A DNA stretch of 63,805 bases, from the NCBI RefSeq assembly GCF_002277815.1, contig NZ_NKJI01000027.1, positions 1-63,805 on the forward strand. The letters run 5' to 3'. Position 1 is the stretch's first letter. Each line of letters begins with the position of its first letter. This document shows positions 47,954 through 54,647 of this stretch, one piece after another. The position numbers and the translations under genes are program-made. The DNA comes from Pseudomonas sp. ERMR1:02. Its GTDB lineage: Bacteria; Pseudomonadota; Gammaproteobacteria; Pseudomonadales; Pseudomonadaceae. Below the pieces are notes generated by a model. It saw only the letters and a list, made by a program, of their open reading frames with translations. It ran no database searches and was not told the origin of the DNA.

Positions 47954-48079
47954 TCAGTCTTCAATAAAACTCATCAAGCGCTCGCGGGCAGCGTCCGGCT
48001 CCCTGGAAATGGGCTCGGCAGCGGATAAAATCGGGGTGGAATAGAGGAACAGCAGCACCACGGCCAGACGCATTGCCAT
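47954..48079 (-). CDS. tiny exported peptide, hypothetical
   Basis: A 41-aa open frame with AAGGA nine bases before its ATG. It begins with a clear signal peptide (MAMRLAVVLLFLYSTPILSA, cleavage probably near AA), leaving a short charged mature peptide (EPISREPDAARERLMSFIED). It lies 115 bases upstream of the two coupled small genes on the same strand and could share their transcript. Family unknown and translation unproven. Confidence 0.5.
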   Translation of the reverse strand: MAMRLAVVLLFLYSTPILSAAEPISREPDAARERLMSFIED

Positions 48080-48191
48080 ATCGTCGATCCTTTTCTTGAG
48101 AAGGAGTCAAAAAATCCGCGTCAAATTTAAACTGGTGGCTAGGTGATATCAAGCGAAACATTGATGGCAATATGATGCTGTCGTAAACGCG

Positions 48192-48268
48192 TTATGCAGG
48201 AGCGACATCACTTCAGTGCTTTTCGAACTTTCAACGCTCGATCGGCAAGTGACTTCGCTCCTGCATAA
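48192..48268. repeat. long imperfect hairpin (REP-like)
   Basis: TTATGCAGGAGCGA at 48192-48205 is exactly complementary to TCGCTCCTGCATAA at 48255-48268, and inner bases CATCACTT/AAGTGACT extend the pairing. It is related to the GGAGCG REP core but differs in its flanks. It separates two small exported-protein genes and may attenuate transcription. Confidence 0.65.
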
Positions 48269-48287
48269 AGGGTGCAGGGAGGACATT

Positions 48288-48467
48288 TCATTGCTGGGCT
48301 TTGTGATCCAGCGCGGCGTAGAAGTTGGCGCTTTGTTGCAGGTATTTCTGGGTGTAGCTCTGGGTGTGGGATTTTTTGTCGCTGATTTCAACGTTGGCGC
48401 TCGCTGGCAGCGCAACAGTGGCAGAGATGGCGGAAGCGGCGATTATTGAGAAGAGATTGAAGTTCAT
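48288..48467 (-). CDS. small exported hypothetical protein
   Basis: A 59-aa protein with AGGA eight bases before ATG 48467. A signal peptide (FSIIAASAISATVALPASAN, cleavage after ASA) leaves a ~34-aa mature peptide rich in polar and aromatic residues (SDKKSHTQSYTQKYLQQSA). No family recognised. Another member of the cluster of very small exported proteins on this strand. Confidence 0.6.
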   Translation of the reverse strand: MNFNLFSIIAASAISATVALPASANVEISDKKSHTQSYTQKYLQQSANFYAALDHKAQQ

Positions 48468-48595
48468 GCTGTATTCCTCGAAGTCAGTTGGCTTGCTTGA
48501 CCGGTGGGGCCGTGAAGCAAACTTAACCCTCGATGAACGATGCCTTGAAATGCTTTGTAGCATTACCAAATATCAGCCTCATTGATAGAAAGCTA

Positions 48596-48618
48596 CAGGC
48601 CCCGCGAACCGGGGCCTG
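48596..48618 (-). terminator. hairpin terminator of the lactonase gene
   Basis: Stem CAGGCCCCG/CGGGGCCTG with a five-base loop, 11 bases past the stop. On the minus strand it is followed by TAGCTTTCTATC, a weak T tract. Confidence 0.65.
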
Positions 48619-48628
48619 CGGCCTAATG

Positions 48629-49804
48629 TCACAGCATGAACTTGAGGTCGCTCGGCGCGTCCATCGCCAGTTTTTGCACGGTTTTACCCAGCAGACCGGT
48701 CTTGGCATCGCGCTCGACGACGACAATTTGGTTGCTTTTCTGGTTGGCGATCAGCAGGAATTTGCCACTGGGATCGAGACTGAATTCCCGTGGATGGTCG
48801 CCTTCCACTGTTCGGCGCTGCAGCTCCTTAAGGTGTCCGCTCAAAGGGTCGATGGCGAACACCAGCAACTGATTGGCGGTGCCACGATTGCTGACGTAAA
48901 GGAACTTGCCGTCCTTTGATGCATGCAACGCAGCGGCGGCCTTGTCCGAAACAGGCTGACCGGCGGCCAGATCGACCATTTGCGTCTGCTCAAGCTTGCC
49001 GTCACGGTAATCGAACACGGCCACCTGGGCGCTCATTTCCATGGTCAGCCAGGCGTGCTTGCCATCAGCGCTGAACAGCAGATGACGCGGACCGCTGCCT
49101 GATGGCAACTGGACAAACCCCGGCGTGGCCGGGGTCAACGGCAGGTCAGGATTGGCCTTGGGGTCGAAACGGTAGGCAAAAACCTTGTCGGCCCCCAGGT
49201 CGTTGGAAAACAAGTATTTGCCATCCGGCGATGGGATAGTCGAATGCACGTGCGCCGACATCTGCCGCTCGGGATTGACCCGACTGGCCGGATGACTGCT
49301 CATTTGCACCACCGGCTTCAGCGTGCCGTCGGCGCCCACCGGCAACACCGCCAGGGTGCCGCCCGGGTCTTCGGCCACCGAGTAATTACTGACGAACAGG
49401 TGGCTGGCATCAGCGCTGAGGCTCGAATGGGTCGGCTCGTTGCCCAGGCTCTGTACCTGACTGATCAGGCTCAGCTCGTGGGTCTTGGGGGCGATCGCAT
49501 AACTGCTGACACGTCCCACCGGATCGGCCTGGCCCGGGCCATTTTCGTTGACCACGAACAAGCGTCGCTGATCCGTGGACAGGGTCAGCCATGACGGGTT
49601 TTCGCTTTTGATCACTTGCAATGGTTTGGCGTTGATTTGCCCGGTCGCGCTGTCGAAATTCAGGCGATAGATGCCCTGACTTTGCCCGGCGGTGTACGAA
49701 CCCACGAGCAATTGATAGTCGTCGGCAGATGCGGCCTGAACACCCATCGCGCCGATGCTGCCGGCGATCAACAGCGGCCAGAGGTTACGCATCCTCTTGT
49801 TCAT
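48629..49804 (-). CDS. exported lactonase-family beta-propeller (YbhE/Pgl-like)
   Basis: A 391-aa seven-bladed propeller of the 6-phosphogluconolactonase (YbhE) family: LLVGSYTAGQSQGIYRLNFD, NEPTHSSLSADASHLFVSNY, HVHSTIPSPDGKYLFSNDLG, SGPRHLLFSADGKHAWLTME. A signal peptide (LWPLLIAGSIGAMGVQAASA) places it in the periplasm, so it is unlikely to serve the cytoplasmic pentose phosphate step and probably acts on another sugar lactone. I chose ATG 49804; ATG 49792 is an alternative. Both overlap the end of the DUF5629 gene upstream, so the two are coupled. Confidence 0.85.
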   Translation of the reverse strand: MNKRMRNLWPLLIAGSIGAMGVQAASADDYQLLVGSYTAGQSQGIYRLNFDSATGQINAKPLQVIKSENPSWLTLSTDQRRLFVVNENGPGQADPVGRVSSYAIAPKTHELSLISQVQSLGNEPTHSSLSADASHLFVSNYSVAEDPGGTLAVLPVGADGTLKPVVQMSSHPASRVNPERQMSAHVHSTIPSPDGKYLFSNDLGADKVFAYRFDPKANPDLPLTPATPGFVQLPSGSGPRHLLFSADGKHAWLTMEMSAQVAVFDYRDGKLEQTQMVDLAAGQPVSDKAAAALHASKDGKFLYVSNRGTANQLLVFAIDPLSGHLKELQRRTVEGDHPREFSLDPSGKFLLIANQKSNQIVVVERDAKTGLLGKTVQKLAMDAPSDLKFML

Positions 49805-50081
49805 CGTCTTCGTTGTCACCGCTAACGACGTCGCCGAGGCACACCAGTCGGTGCTCGCCGCCACTGTCATTGATCAGCCAGCTCTGCAAAGTTGGATCGA
49901 AGGTTGCGGCTTGAATCTGCGCGGGAGTGAATTCCCAGTGCAGTGCGTTTCGACCATCCATGCATTCGATATGCAGGTTATCTTCTTCATCGAGGGAAAA
50001 TTCGAAGGCGTGTTTCCCGTCGATTTCGACCATTCCGCAGTGTTCGAGGGCGTTGAGCAAGGTATCGGTTGCAGCAGTCAT
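49785..50081 (-). CDS. DUF5629-like acidic small protein
   Basis: A 98-aa acidic cytoplasmic protein (LNALEHCGMVEIDGKHAFEF, LDEEDNLHIECMDGRNALHW, GGEHRLVCLGDVVSGDNEDD). The pattern fits DUF5629, a Pseudomonas family of unknown function. ATG 50081 is preferred because homologues start there; the open frame extends 21 codons upstream into a REP. Its 3' end overlaps the lactonase start. Confidence 0.75.
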   Translation of the reverse strand: MTAATDTLLNALEHCGMVEIDGKHAFEFSLDEEDNLHIECMDGRNALHWEFTPAQIQAATFDPTLQSWLINDSGGEHRLVCLGDVVSGDNEDDEQEDA

Positions 50082-50131
50082 GGCAGTCAATCTTTGAATG
50101 GGAAAGACCCAATGATAGCTCATGCCTCCAC

Positions 50132-50244
50132 TGATCGTTCCCATGCTCTGCGTGGGAATGCCTCTTCGGACGCTCCGCGTTCGGCTCGGGAAAGGACGCG
50201 GAGCGTCCTGGGCTGCATTCCCACGCAGAGCGTGGGAACGATCG
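50132..50244. repeat. REP inverted pair, family B
   Basis: TGATCGTTCCCATGCTCTGC at 50132 opposes the arm at 50215-50244, with one mismatch. Inner GGACGCTCCGCG and CGCGGAGCGTCC form a second stem. Confidence 0.9.
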
Positions 50245-50257
50245 GTGTGGCGGGAGG

Positions 50258-51250
50258 TTAAAGTGTGACGACCGTGCCGGGCTCGAAAGCCGCTTCAACC
50301 GGCGCGATGCCATTGATCAACGGCGCGCCGAATTCGGCCTGGCTGATTTCGAACACGTCGCCAGGCTGCGTGCGAATCCCGTCGGCGAACGACAGGGTCG
50401 CGGTGCCGAAGAAGTGAATGTGCACATCCCCCGGACGCAGGAACTGGCGGTACTTGAAGTGATGGAACTCCAGGTTCGCCAGGCTGTGGCACATGTTGGC
50501 CTCGCCGCTGAGAAACTCGTTCTGCCACAGCACTTCACCGTCACGCAGGATGCGGCTGGTGCCGGCCAGGTGCTGGGGCAGTTCACCGACCCGCAGCTCC
50601 GGGCCATAGCTGCAACTGCGCAGTTTCGAGTGGGCCAGATACAGGTAGTTCTTGCGTTCCATGATGTGATCGGAGAACTCGTTGCCCACCGCAAACCCCA
50701 GGCGATACGGCTTGCCGTCGTGGCCGATGACGTACAAGCCACTCAATTCAGGTTCCTCGCCGGCGTCTTCGGCAAATGGCGGCAATGGGAACGGCCGGCC
50801 CGGACGCACGACAATGCTACCGTCGCCCTTGTAGAACCATTCCGGTTGCACACCGGCCTGCCCCGCTGCCGGTTTACCACCCTCCACGCCCCACTTGAAG
50901 ATGCGCATAGTGTCGGTCATCGAGGCTTCATCACCGGCCTGCTGATGCATCTTGTCCCGGGCTGATGCACTGCCCAGGTGGGTCAGGCCGGTGCCGCTGA
51001 CCAGCATGTGCGCCGGGTCCGGGTGATCCAGCGGCGGCAGAATGCGCAGTTGCGCCAACAGCTCGGCGTAGTCGTGGCTGATGCCGAGCCCCAAGGCGTG
51101 CACCTGTTGCTCAAGGTTGACGCCCGCCTCAATCGCCGCCAGGGCCAGGTCGCGAACGGTGCGAGCGTCCTGAACTTCACACACCAACCCCTCCTCGACC
51201 ACGCCCACCCGGCGTTCGCCGTTACTCAACTCAAATTGAACCAAACGCAT
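50258..51250 (-). CDS. AraD1-type fumarylacetoacetate hydrolase-family protein
   Basis: A 330-aa enzyme of the FAH superfamily, AraD1 branch. The N-terminal domain (MRLVQFELSNGERRVGVVEE) and the FAH core are present: LVSGTGLTHLGSASARD, PEWFYKGDGSIVVRPGRP and VGNEFSDHIMERKNYLYLAH with the metal-ligand acidic residues. Such enzymes act on 2-keto-3-deoxy sugar acids, here plausibly the product of the neighbouring dehydratase. ATG 51250 follows AGGAG by seven bases. It is divergent from the dehydratase, and a broken MFS gene lies immediately upstream on the same strand. Confidence 0.88.
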   Translation of the reverse strand: MRLVQFELSNGERRVGVVEEGLVCEVQDARTVRDLALAAIEAGVNLEQQVHALGLGISHDYAELLAQLRILPPLDHPDPAHMLVSGTGLTHLGSASARDKMHQQAGDEASMTDTMRIFKWGVEGGKPAAGQAGVQPEWFYKGDGSIVVRPGRPFPLPPFAEDAGEEPELSGLYVIGHDGKPYRLGFAVGNEFSDHIMERKNYLYLAHSKLRSCSYGPELRVGELPQHLAGTSRILRDGEVLWQNEFLSGEANMCHSLANLEFHHFKYRQFLRPGDVHIHFFGTATLSFADGIRTQPGDVFEISQAEFGAPLINGIAPVEAAFEPGTVVTL

Positions 51251-51320
51251 GAATTTCTCCTGTAAACAAAACTTGAAAACACCGCATGCCCTGAGCTGGC
51301 TTGCCAGCGAAAGCGGAGTG

Positions 51321-51584
51321 TCAGTCAATATCAAAGAATCGGCCGGGCAAGGTCCAGAACACCGCGGTACAGGAAAACAGCGCAAACGCGACCAGGCACA
51401 GCGCTATCAATTGCAGCACCGGAAACGACAACCAGGCACTGAGGAACAGGCCGATGTCGGCGCCCATGTGCAATTTGGCGAACCCCACTGCGGAGCGATC
51501 CACATAGGTGATCAGGTACAGCAAGATCAGGAAGGGAATCAGTTTCAGCGTGATGCGACGTATAAGCCGCAGTTCCGGGCTCAT
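51321..51584 (-). pseudogene. MFS transporter (sugar-acid/anion symporter type), internally deleted and truncated
   Basis: The first ~43 residues are the start of an MFS transporter of the phthalate/glucarate type (LKLIPFLILLYLITYVDRSA, VGFAKLHMGADIG). The frame then jumps to LSAWLSFPVLQLIALCLVAF and FSCTAVFWTLPGRFF, which belongs to a helix in the second half of such proteins, and ends at DID-stop. More than 200 residues are missing internally and the C-terminus is lost; only 87 codons remain of about 430. This transporter presumably once imported the substrate of the neighbouring enzymes. Confidence 0.8.
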
Positions 51585-51677
51585 GAGATCGGTCTCCGAT
51601 TGTTGTTCTTATAGAACCTCGGGAGACACCTCTCACGGTAAACCGCCAGGGCCATCCCTTCGCTGGAAACGACTATA

Positions 51678-51688
51678 TAGTAATACTA
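51678..51688. promoter_or_regulatory. candidate FadR-subfamily operator 1
   Basis: TAGTAATACTA matches the FadR-subfamily GntR consensus TNGTNNNACNA at every fixed position and is itself palindromic. It lies in the divergent region between the MFS/AraD1 genes and the dehydratase gene. The likely regulator is the FadR-type gene at 53751. Confidence 0.6.
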
Positions 51689-51752
51689 ATTACCCAACAA
51701 CACTTCAAAATAGGCATATTTTCGCTTATGTTACGTCCATACCTATACAATA

Positions 51753-51763
51753 TAGTCATACAA
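51753..51763. promoter_or_regulatory. candidate FadR-subfamily operator 2
   Basis: TAGTCATACAA matches TNGTNNNACNA at every fixed position. It shares ATAGTNATAC with site 1, 75 bases away, and ends 14 bases before the dehydratase ATG, a position suited to repression. Confidence 0.6.
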
Positions 51764-51777
51764 TAAGAGAATTGATC

Positions 51778-53514
51778 ATGTCTGATAAGAAACCCACCCT
51801 GCGCTCCGCCTCATGGTTTGGCACCGCCGACAAAAACGGTTTCATGTACCGCAGCTGGATGAAGAATCAGGGCATCGCCGACCATCAATTCCACGGCAAG
51901 CCGATCATTGGCATCTGCAACACTTGGTCGGAACTGACCCCGTGCAACGCGCATTTCCGCCAGATTGCCGAGCATGTGAAACGCGGGGTGATCGAGGCCG
52001 GGGGTTTCCCGGTGGAATTCCCGGTGTTCTCCAACGGCGAATCCAACCTGCGTCCCACCGCCATGCTCACCCGCAATCTGGCGAGCATGGATGTTGAAGA
52101 AGCGATTCGTGGCAACCCGATTGACGGCGTGGTCCTGCTGACCGGTTGCGACAAAACTACCCCGGCATTGCTGATGGGCGCGGCCAGTTGCGACGTGCCA
52201 GCCATCGTCGTCACCGGCGGGCCGATGCTCAACGGCAAGCACAAGGGCAAGGACATCGGTTCCGGTACCGTGGTCTGGCAGCTCAGCGAGCAGGTCAAGG
52301 CCGGCACCATCACCATTGACGATTTCCTCGCGGCCGAGGGTGGCATGTCCCGCTCGGCGGGTACGTGCAACACCATGGGCACTGCCTCGACCATGGCCTG
52401 CATGGCTGAAGCGCTGGGCACTTCCCTGCCCCACAACGCGGCGATTCCGGCGGTCGATGCACGTCGGTATGTGTTGGCGCACATGTCCGGCATGCGTGCG
52501 GTAGAGATGGTTCGCGAAGACTTGAAACTGTCGAAGATCCTGACCAAGGAAGCCTTCGAGAACGCCATTCGCGTCAACGCCGCCATCGGCGGTTCGACCA
52601 ACGCGGTAATCCACCTCAAAGCCATCGCCGGGCGTATTGGCGTGGAGCTGGATCTGGACGACTGGACCCGCATCGGTCGCGGCATGCCAACCATCGTCGA
52701 CCTGCAACCGTCGGGGCGTTTCCTGATGGAAGAGTTTTACTACGCCGGCGGTTTGCCAGCGGTATTGCGTCGCTTGGGTGAAGCCAATCTGATCCCGAAC
52801 CCGAACGCCTTGACCGTCAACGGCAAGTCAATCGGCGAGAACACCAGGGACGCGCCGATCTACGGTGAGGACGAAGTCATCCGCACCCTCGACAACCCGA
52901 TCCGCGCCGACGGCGGGATCTGCGTGTTACGCGGCAACCTGGCGCCACTGGGGGCCGTGCTCAAGCCGTCCGCCGCCACGCCAGAGCTGATGCAGCACCG
53001 TGGCCGTGCGGTGGTGTTCGAGAACTTCGACATGTACAAGGCGCGGATCAACGACCCGGAACTGGACGTCGACGCCAACTCGATTCTGGTGATGAAAAAC
53101 TGCGGGCCGAAGGGTTATCCAGGCATGGCCGAAGTCGGCAACATGGGCCTGCCGGCCAAGCTGCTGGCCCAGGGCGTGACCGATATGGTGCGCATTTCCG
53201 ATGCGCGCATGAGCGGCACGGCGTACGGCACCGTGGTGCTGCATGTGGCGCCGGAAGCGGCGGCTGGCGGACCTTTGGCGACGGTGAAGGAAGGCGACTG
53301 GATCGAGCTCGACTGCGCCAGTGGCCGTCTGCACCTGGACATTGCGGATGCCGAACTGGCGGCGCGCATGGCCGACCTGCAACCGCCGCAGCAATTGTTG
53401 GTTGGCGGATATCGTCAGCTGTACATCGACCATGTGCTGCAAGCGGATCAGGGTTGCGACTTTGACTTCCTGGTCGGTTGCCGCGGAGCCGAAGTCCCGC
53501 GCCACTCTCACTGA
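51778..53514 (+). CDS. IlvD/Edd-family sugar-acid dehydratase (L-arabinonate dehydratase-like)
   Basis: A 578-aa Fe-S dehydratase. Cysteines at 56 (SELTPCNAHF), 124 (LLTGCDKTTP) and 197 (SAGTCNTMG) have the spacing of the 2Fe-2S ligands of rhizobial L-arabinonate dehydratase, offset by three residues, and the length is nearly identical. The 2-keto-3-deoxy product would suit the adjacent AraD1-type enzyme. True dihydroxy-acid dehydratases (IlvD) are longer and differ in this part. ATG 51778 (MSDKKPTLRSASWFG) has AAGAGA upstream; the open frame continues far upstream without meaning. Exact substrate (arabinonate or another aldonate) is not proven. Confidence 0.85.
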   Translation: MSDKKPTLRSASWFGTADKNGFMYRSWMKNQGIADHQFHGKPIIGICNTWSELTPCNAHFRQIAEHVKRGVIEAGGFPVEFPVFSNGESNLRPTAMLTRNLASMDVEEAIRGNPIDGVVLLTGCDKTTPALLMGAASCDVPAIVVTGGPMLNGKHKGKDIGSGTVVWQLSEQVKAGTITIDDFLAAEGGMSRSAGTCNTMGTASTMACMAEALGTSLPHNAAIPAVDARRYVLAHMSGMRAVEMVREDLKLSKILTKEAFENAIRVNAAIGGSTNAVIHLKAIAGRIGVELDLDDWTRIGRGMPTIVDLQPSGRFLMEEFYYAGGLPAVLRRLGEANLIPNPNALTVNGKSIGENTRDAPIYGEDEVIRTLDNPIRADGGICVLRGNLAPLGAVLKPSAATPELMQHRGRAVVFENFDMYKARINDPELDVDANSILVMKNCGPKGYPGMAEVGNMGLPAKLLAQGVTDMVRISDARMSGTAYGTVVLHVAPEAAAGGPLATVKEGDWIELDCASGRLHLDIADAELAARMADLQPPQQLLVGGYRQLYIDHVLQADQGCDFDFLVGCRGAEVPRHSH

Positions 53515-53531
53515 CACCACCGCCCCCTGCC

Positions 53532-53646
53532 TTGATCGTTCCCACGCTCTGCGTGGGAATGCCTCTTCGGACGCTCCGCGTTCGGCTCTGGAAGGGACGC
53601 GGAGCGTCCCGGGCTGCATTCCCACGCAGAGCGTGGGAACGATCAA
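53532..53646. repeat. REP inverted pair, family B
   Basis: TTGATCGTTCCCACGCTCTG at 53532 opposes an exact complement ending at 53646; inner GGACGCTCCGCG/CGCGGAGCGTCC as in the other family B copies. Nearly identical to the element at 50132. Confidence 0.9.
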
Positions 53647-53700
53647 TTCACGAGTAGACCCGCTCCCACATTTGATTCGTGCCCACCTCAAGAATGCGCC

Positions 53701-53723
53701 GTGCCTGTTATCATGCCAGGCAC
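53701..53723. promoter_or_regulatory. inverted repeat upstream of the FadR-type gene
   Basis: GTGCCTG and CAGGCAC flank a nine-base spacer, 28 bases before the regulator start. It does not match the FadR consensus. It could be an operator for another regulator or part of the promoter; the role is unknown. Confidence 0.25.
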
Positions 53724-53750
53724 CCCTCGCACAGGACCGCGCCGTTCCCC

Positions 53751-54470
53751 ATGGATTACCGCAAACCCTCCGACCGCAAAAGCATGCATTCGCGCATCGT
53801 CCAGGAACTGGGCATGCAGATCGTCTCGGGACGCTTCCTGCCAGACGACAAACTGCCCGCCGAAGCGCTGTTGTGCGAAGAATATGCCGTCAGCCGGCCA
53901 GTGTTGCGCGAAGCCACTCGGGTCCTGGTTGCCAAGGGCCTCGTGTACTCCCGCCCTCGGGTCGGCACCGTGGTCAAGCCGCGCAAGGACTGGCACATGC
54001 TGGATCCGGATGTGCTGCATTGGTTGATGCAAAGCAGTCCGCAAAATGAGTTCTTCGACTTGTTGACCAGCGTGCGCAGCATCATCGAACCGGCCGCCGC
54101 GGCCCTGGCTGCGCAGTTCGCCACGGAGGCGGACATCGCTTCCATTGGCGAAGCCTACCAACGCATGGAAGCCGCGCCGACCCCCGAAGCTTTACTGCAA
54201 CCGGACCTGGATTTCCACAGCCGTATTGCCGATGCAACCCACAACGACCTGTTGGCCAACCTGTGCAACATGCTCTCGGTGGCGATTGCCGAAGCCTTGA
54301 AGCATTCAAACCAGCGACCGAATGTGCATGAACTGGCGTTGCCACGACACAAGGCGATTCTGACCGCGATCGAGAATCGTGATGCGCTGGGTGCGCGGCA
54401 TGCCACGCTGGTGCAGCTGGATGATGCGCGCAGTGCGCTGAATGTGGTGCTGGGATCCAACCCTACTTAA
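53751..54470 (+). CDS. FadR-subfamily GntR transcriptional regulator
   Basis: A 239-aa regulator: N-terminal winged helix (SRIVQELGMQIVSGRFLPDD, LPAEALLCEEYAVSRPVLRE, SRPRVGTVVKPRKDWHML) and an all-helical FCD effector domain with the metal-ligand pattern (DLDFHSRIADATHNDLLANL, PRHKAILTAIENRDALGARH). The histidines in HSRIA, RHKAI and RHATL are typical. The start ATG 53751 gives the conserved N-terminus; AGGA lies 14 bases upstream, rather far. It follows the dehydratase on the same strand and probably controls the sugar-acid genes through the two sites near 51.7 kb. Confidence 0.9.
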   Translation: MDYRKPSDRKSMHSRIVQELGMQIVSGRFLPDDKLPAEALLCEEYAVSRPVLREATRVLVAKGLVYSRPRVGTVVKPRKDWHMLDPDVLHWLMQSSPQNEFFDLLTSVRSIIEPAAAALAAQFATEADIASIGEAYQRMEAAPTPEALLQPDLDFHSRIADATHNDLLANLCNMLSVAIAEALKHSNQRPNVHELALPRHKAILTAIENRDALGARHATLVQLDDARSALNVVLGSNPT

Positions 54471-54485
54471 TCACCGCATATCGCC

Positions 54486-54577
54486 CGTAGGAGCGAGGCT
54501 TGCCCGCGAAGAGGCCATCACCTTCACGATTAATGTCGACCGATAAATCGCTTTCGCGGGCAAGCCTCGCTCCTACA
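54486..54577. repeat. REP inverted pair, family A
   Basis: CGTAGGAGCGAGGCTTGCCC at 54486 faces TTCGCGGGCAAGCCTCGCTC at 54553-54577. Lies between the regulator gene and the shared terminator. Confidence 0.9.
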
Positions 54578-54606
54578 AGGGCTGATGTGAATTTGATATG
54601 CAAAAA

Positions 54607-54628
54607 AGCCGCAACCAGGGTTGCGGCT
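54607..54628. terminator. bidirectional intrinsic terminator
   Basis: Perfect nine-bp stem AGCCGCAAC/GTTGCGGCT with a four-base loop, flanked by AAAAA on one side and TTTTTT on the other. It serves the convergent regulator and exporter genes. Confidence 0.9.
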
Positions 54629-54647
54629 TTTTTGTATGAGCTGTCTA

